A stretch of 64,000 bases of DNA from Lepidurus packardi (taxonomy: Eukaryota > Arthropoda > Branchiopoda > Notostraca > Triopsidae). The notes under the pieces are model-generated. The model saw only the letters and a program-made list of their open reading frames with translations, did not search any database and was not told where the DNA came from. Shown in pieces: positions 60,477-64,000 of this stretch (within the stretch, counting starts at the first letter, position 1; every line of letters starts with the position of its first letter). The stretch lies in NCBI GenBank assembly GCA_023053545.1, contig JAKZAN010000001.1:13160024-13224023 (forward strand). The letters are read 5' to 3'. The position numbers were made by a program, and so were the translations under genes.

Positions 60477-60659
60477 ATGTCAGATGACTTTATTTTTTGT
60501 CCAAAAGCCGCTAATTATCTCGCCGGTCAAGTTTCCATTGGTACACGTTTTACGCAAATGGCAATCACTGCTAAGTCAAACGATGAGCAAATTGTTGACT
60601 TAAAAAACCACGCCCGGATCACGGATCCCGTGAAATTCTATACCTATTTGTCAAATTAA
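60477..60659 (+). CDS. Possible 60-codon small protein or fragment
   Basis: This short frame has a balanced, non-repetitive composition (starting MSDDFIFCPKAANYL), unlike almost every other frame in the window. It has no homopolymer strings. Its ATG has A at position -3, a favourable eukaryotic context. It ends in TAA, followed by A+T-rich sequence. I recognise no family, membrane segment or signal peptide. It could be a decayed exon or transposon-protein remnant, a genuine small protein, or chance. Confidence 0.15.
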   Translation: MSDDFIFCPKAANYLAGQVSIGTRFTQMAITAKSNDEQIVDLKNHARITDPVKFYTYLSN

Positions 60660-61692
60660 ATGGCACAGTTGTTGAAGTTGGGAGGTTTTCCCTGTCTAGC
60701 TTTACAGTGTGCTGTAGGGATGGAGTCTCCCAACGAGCTTGTCCTTTATTACTTTTTATTTCTGAAATGAAAACACATATTTCAATTTTTGACTTTCGAC
60801 CCCGAAATTTTTGCCAAACTGTATTAGGGATCTAGTAACTGAATTTGACTATTTCTTTCCGCCTGAAACTCAAAAATTTCGCATTTTTAAGAGAACTCAA
60901 TTTCTTCTTCTTTTCTGGTGAAATTAATTGCCAAATATGATGAATTTTCTGAGGGAAAATGTTTCTGATTGATTTCTTCCTAACCTTTTGAAAATTCTTT
61001 TATTTTTAATTTAAGGAGAAAGCTTCAAATGAAATTTAGTGGAATTTCGTGCCAAAATTAAATTAATTAAAATTAAATTAAATGGCATACGGGGATTACA
61101 AGTCTTAAAGTGGATTGTGCTTTATTGTTTTTTTAATTGATTTAAATGGGTATTTCATTGATGATTAGTTTATTTTGTTTTCGCCCAACTGAAAAGGAAG
61201 ATGTACACAGCAGATACGACATAGCAAAGCAAATAAATGTGTTTTTAATAACAAGGCAGACTAATAGGCTCAAACTTGGCAGGAAGTTTGCAAGAACCTG
61301 GCTTTGTTTGTCTATAATGAGTTTCTATTGAGCTTTGTCCCTATAGTAATATAGGAAGTTGGTGGGCTTTGCAAGTGAAGGAGCCCAAAGTTGGGGCTTA
61401 TGATTTGAAAAGCAGCAAAATACAAGTCCAAACCTGAACCTGCCGAGCCACCACAGCGAGCGAGAGAGAAGAGAGAGATGGAGCATTTGAATGCGAGGAC
61501 AGGGCAGGCAAACACGATTAAGCTGTAAGGTGAAATAGCTAGTACAGACAAGTGCAGTAAGTATATGTCCAACAAAGCTTGAAAGAGCCAGAGGAGGAGA
61601 GAGGAGAGTTAAGGGGCATGAGCTGCACGAACAGGCTGATGCTGCGTGTATTTATGGCCCAAGACTCCCTGACGAGAGGCAAGGCGCATGTA
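60660..61692. other. A+T-rich gene-free stretch
   Basis: Noticeably A+T-richer than its neighbours, with AAATTAAATTAATT-type low complexity near 61055-61085. A 61-codon frame at 61146-61331 has no recognisable family. A purine-rich GAGAGAGAAGAG patch lies around 61455-61475. Confidence 0.55.
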
Positions 61693-61722
61693 TAACATGG
61701 AAATCATGCGATTTCCATGTTA
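61693..61722. repeat. Perfect 13-bp hairpin
   Basis: TAACATGGAAATC and GATTTCCATGTTA are exact complements around the 4-base loop ATGC. It is the second-longest perfect palindrome in the window after the one at 21.4 kb. No gene flanks it. Confidence 0.75.
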
Positions 61723-61938
61723 GAGCACGCTTCACTGCATACATGCTTTTCCATTCCGCGAGTTTCGTTTCTTCCCCGTACCACCTTTGCCTCTCTTGGC
61801 TTTTGCATTTCGTTCCCGGTTTGTGGTCTCCTATAGCTTTGCGAGAGCCGATATTAGAACTTTGGTGGGCCCAACTTTTGCGGGAGAAATGTGCTTAATA
61901 TCCTCTTCATATGTATGTTCATACCCAGAAAAAAAAAA

Positions 61939-62150
61939 TGCTTTAATGTTCTGTCCTTCCGGTTAAACTCTAATGTTCATACACTGGAAGGACGAGAGTC
62001 GAACTCGGAAACCAAAAATTAAACTTTAATGTTCATACACTGGAAGAAAGAGAGTCGAACTCGGAAACTAAAAACAGATAAAAACAAAAAAACATTTGCT
62101 TTAATATACACTGGATGGACGACAGTCGAACACGGAAACTAAAAACAGAC
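61939..62150 (-). repeat. Tandem array of 56-75 bp units with T-arm-like core
   Basis: Units start at 61971, 62027 and 62102, each running TAATGTTCATACACTGGA (shortened in the third), then a GACGAGAGTCGAACTCGG-like core, then AAACTAAAAA. On the minus strand the core reads CCGAGTTCGACTCTCG, close to a tRNA T-stem and TTCGA loop. However, no D arm or acceptor partner follows, so this is not a tRNA gene. In addition, GTCCTTCC (61953-61960) pairs with GGAAGGAC (61986-61993). Confidence 0.7.
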
Positions 62151-62342
62151 TAGGAAGACTACTGTCATAAATCAACTACAAAAAGGAATAAAAAAAAACT
62201 ACCAAAGTCGTTATGTATTAGTATCCTGTGTGAGCAGGTGGGTTTTCTCGGAAAAGAGCCCGGATCTGTCTTTGCCTCGTACTGTACCTCCCAAACCTGC
62301 TGCCTTGATCGTAGTTGCGAACTTTTTTTTTCTGTTTTCTAG

Positions 62343-62471
62343 AGGAATTGGGGGGTGCACCGATGACAGGCTTCGATATGTTCTAGACGGACCTCACTGC
62401 GACCCCAAACGGTTACGGTACGGCGTGCCATCATCCACACAAGGCTTATGGATTGGGATAATGCATCTGAC
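62343..62471 (+). CDS. Candidate internal exon (129 bases)
   Basis: A strong acceptor-like sequence (8-9 T, then TCTGTTTTCTAG, the AG at 62341-62342) is followed by 129 bases open in one frame with no homopolymers. The segment ends at GAC followed by GTAAGTTT (donor GT at 62472-62473). The frame is part of an open frame starting at 62230. The deduced 42-43 residues (including CTDDRLRYVLDGPHCDPKRL) match no family I know. Splice-like words are common, and no partner exons were found, so this is a weak candidate. Confidence 0.15.
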
Positions 62472-64000
62472 GTAAGTTTCCCAGAACCTTAACAATATGA
62501 ATTAGAGCTCGACGCCCGGGAGGCAACCCAAGCAAAGAGGAAGAAAAAAAAGCCCTGGTAGCCACAACTCGCTAATGGTGTTGCTTCCCATTTTTTTGTG
62601 ATGATATTCAATGAAGGCGAAATGGGAAAGCGTGTGAGCTCTTTTGTACTGGTATAGGTCTAGTGAAAGCCCGGGTTGCTCTCACTTGGGGAATTTTTCT
62701 TTTCTGTTATAATTCTCGTTGCTTTGGCTTGCTGTTAGAGCTAGTGCTCCTGGGTATCTTATTACGTTGCATAAATATCGATTAGTCTGTTCCAGGAAAT
62801 TCTCGGATGAGCGTGACGGACGTCCAAACCCATAGGTGGAAAAAAAATAACAAAATGCCGAGCAAAAAACCGTTTCGTTAGTAATACATCACGGTAAATA
62901 AACCGCGCTCGGTTTTCTTCGATATTAAAAGGGGATTGGGTCTCTTCTGCGTTTTCCGTGTCGCGGAAAACGCCACAGGAAAAAAACAGTAGGGAAATGG
63001 CTGTTATTGAGTACAGAAATTTCGGGCCGGGTGACGCAGCCGTGATGACATATAACTCAGGTTAGTATTGTCTTCTTCGAGTCGGGACTCCCAGGTGGTG
63101 GGACCTTGAGCACGACCCATTATGTATGCATATACACTAGCAAGTATGACTATTACTATGGATAGTGTGCATATAACGGGATGAGAAGAAAGGGGTGAGG
63201 AGGGTTGGCAGGGAGCGGGAAACTCGCTAGTGTGAGTCAGTCGCAAGTGTAGGAGAAAGATTTCCAGGCCATGAGACAGACAGGTGCTCCCCCCTTCTCA
63301 CAATTCCAGACACAGACACACAAAACGTAACTGAGTCACCGTGTGATGACTTATAGTGTGCATCACTTTCCATTTTATGGGATGCAAATTAAAATGGATA
63401 AATATTGAATTGAATGTTCATACCCCACCTAAAATCAGTAAATAGGTAGGAACTCAAGATGATTCATATATATTATAAAAAACAATCTCTAACCAAGAAA
63501 CTTACTTTTACAAAATAATAAAAGTAAGAAATTAACCTTTATATGTTTAGAATTATTTATTATTATTATTAGTATCAATATTTATTTGTAAATTGATGGG
63601 TAACAAATGATCCTTAACGTTTTAAGGTAATAATTGCTCGAGTTGCGAAGCTTCCAGTCGATAGGAGAAAGTGATGTGCGGGTTCCGGTTTTTTATATGA
63701 TTTTTTTTTTTATGTTTTTGTTCAAATAAATCTTCGCCAGACGACATAACCACGTCCTTGGTTTACTTTACTTACGGGGAAAAAAATCCTCTGCTCATTA
63801 GGTTGTTAACCAAAAGGAGGAGATTCTTATTCGGAGCAGGATAAAGGAAATGCATGGGCGATGATTATACCCAAGATGGAATACTGATGAGCCATTGAGT
63901 GACAAGAAGGTGTCTTATAGAAAAAAAAATAAAAAAGGACTTTTTCTGTTATAAGTTAAAGTTTTTCTCTTTTTTTTTTTTGGGGGGGGGGGGGGGTGGG
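62472..64000. other. Gene-free right end
   Basis: No supported gene. From about 63375 to 63605 the sequence is strongly A+T-rich with TATTATTATTATT and AATAATAAAAG words. The window closes with a T run followed by 15 G, a T and GGG (63982-64000). Short inverted words (GTGATG/CATCAC near 63340-63365) are weak. Confidence 0.65.

Noticed and set aside
1..64000. CRISPR arrays, prophage or bacterial operons
   Set aside because: No regularly spaced identical repeats with unique spacers, no dense same-strand frames and no ribosome-binding-site pattern; the sequence reads as eukaryotic non-coding DNA.

Overview
The window looks like gene-free, non-coding nuclear DNA from a eukaryote. No reading frame exceeds 205 codons. 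None of the translated frames resembles a protein family I recognise, and most carry homopolymer-derived stretches (poly-F, poly-K, S/L-rich) typical of chance frames. I found no intact tRNA, rRNA or snRNA gene, no transposase or reverse transcriptase reading frame, and no CRISPR array. G+C looks to be in the low-to-mid 40s percent by eye. CpG is not visibly depleted, which argues against a vertebrate. Bacterial gene density, operons and ribosome-binding-site-led frames are absent. A filamentous fungus with an expanded, gene-poor genome, an invertebrate or an alga would all fit; I cannot decide between them from sequence alone.

The readable content is repeats and secondary structure. From left to right: a plain region (1-6572); a degenerate head-to-tail repeat pair carrying CRE-like TGACGTCA palindromes (6573-7165), with two relatives at 29.7-29.9 kb (inverted) and 55.74-55.96 kb; a 10-bp hairpin directly followed by a 30-A tract (10546-10601); a diverged repeat pair at 16.2 and 16.9 kb ending beside a (GA)n microsatellite; a perfect 26-bp-arm palindrome at 21.4 kb; and a two-copy tandem array at 22.3-22.7 kb. 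In that array the second copy holds a 120-bp foldback element flanked by TAA duplications, while the first copy preserves the matching empty site. Further right are two 286-bp satellite units plus the start of a third at 34.5-35.05 kb, cut off at a poly-C tract; a relic-looking tRNA 5'-half at 43.2 kb; a repeat cluster with a 47-bp-arm hairpin at 55.7-56.3 kb; a 13-bp perfect hairpin at 61.7 kb; and a short tandem array with a tRNA T-arm-like core at 62.0 kb.

The whole window is dotted with very long mononucleotide runs: at least 13 G or C runs of 10-17 bases and several A/T runs of 20-30 bases. There are also recurrent GTAC-rich palindromic motifs and pyrimidine or purine strand-biased tracts. 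Two short stretches could be real coding fragments at low confidence: a 60-codon frame at 60477-60659 and a possible internal exon at 62343-62471. I see no evidence for a new protein-coding system. The items most worth following up are the foldback element with its internal empty-site control, the CRE/X-box repeat family, and the perfect palindromes.
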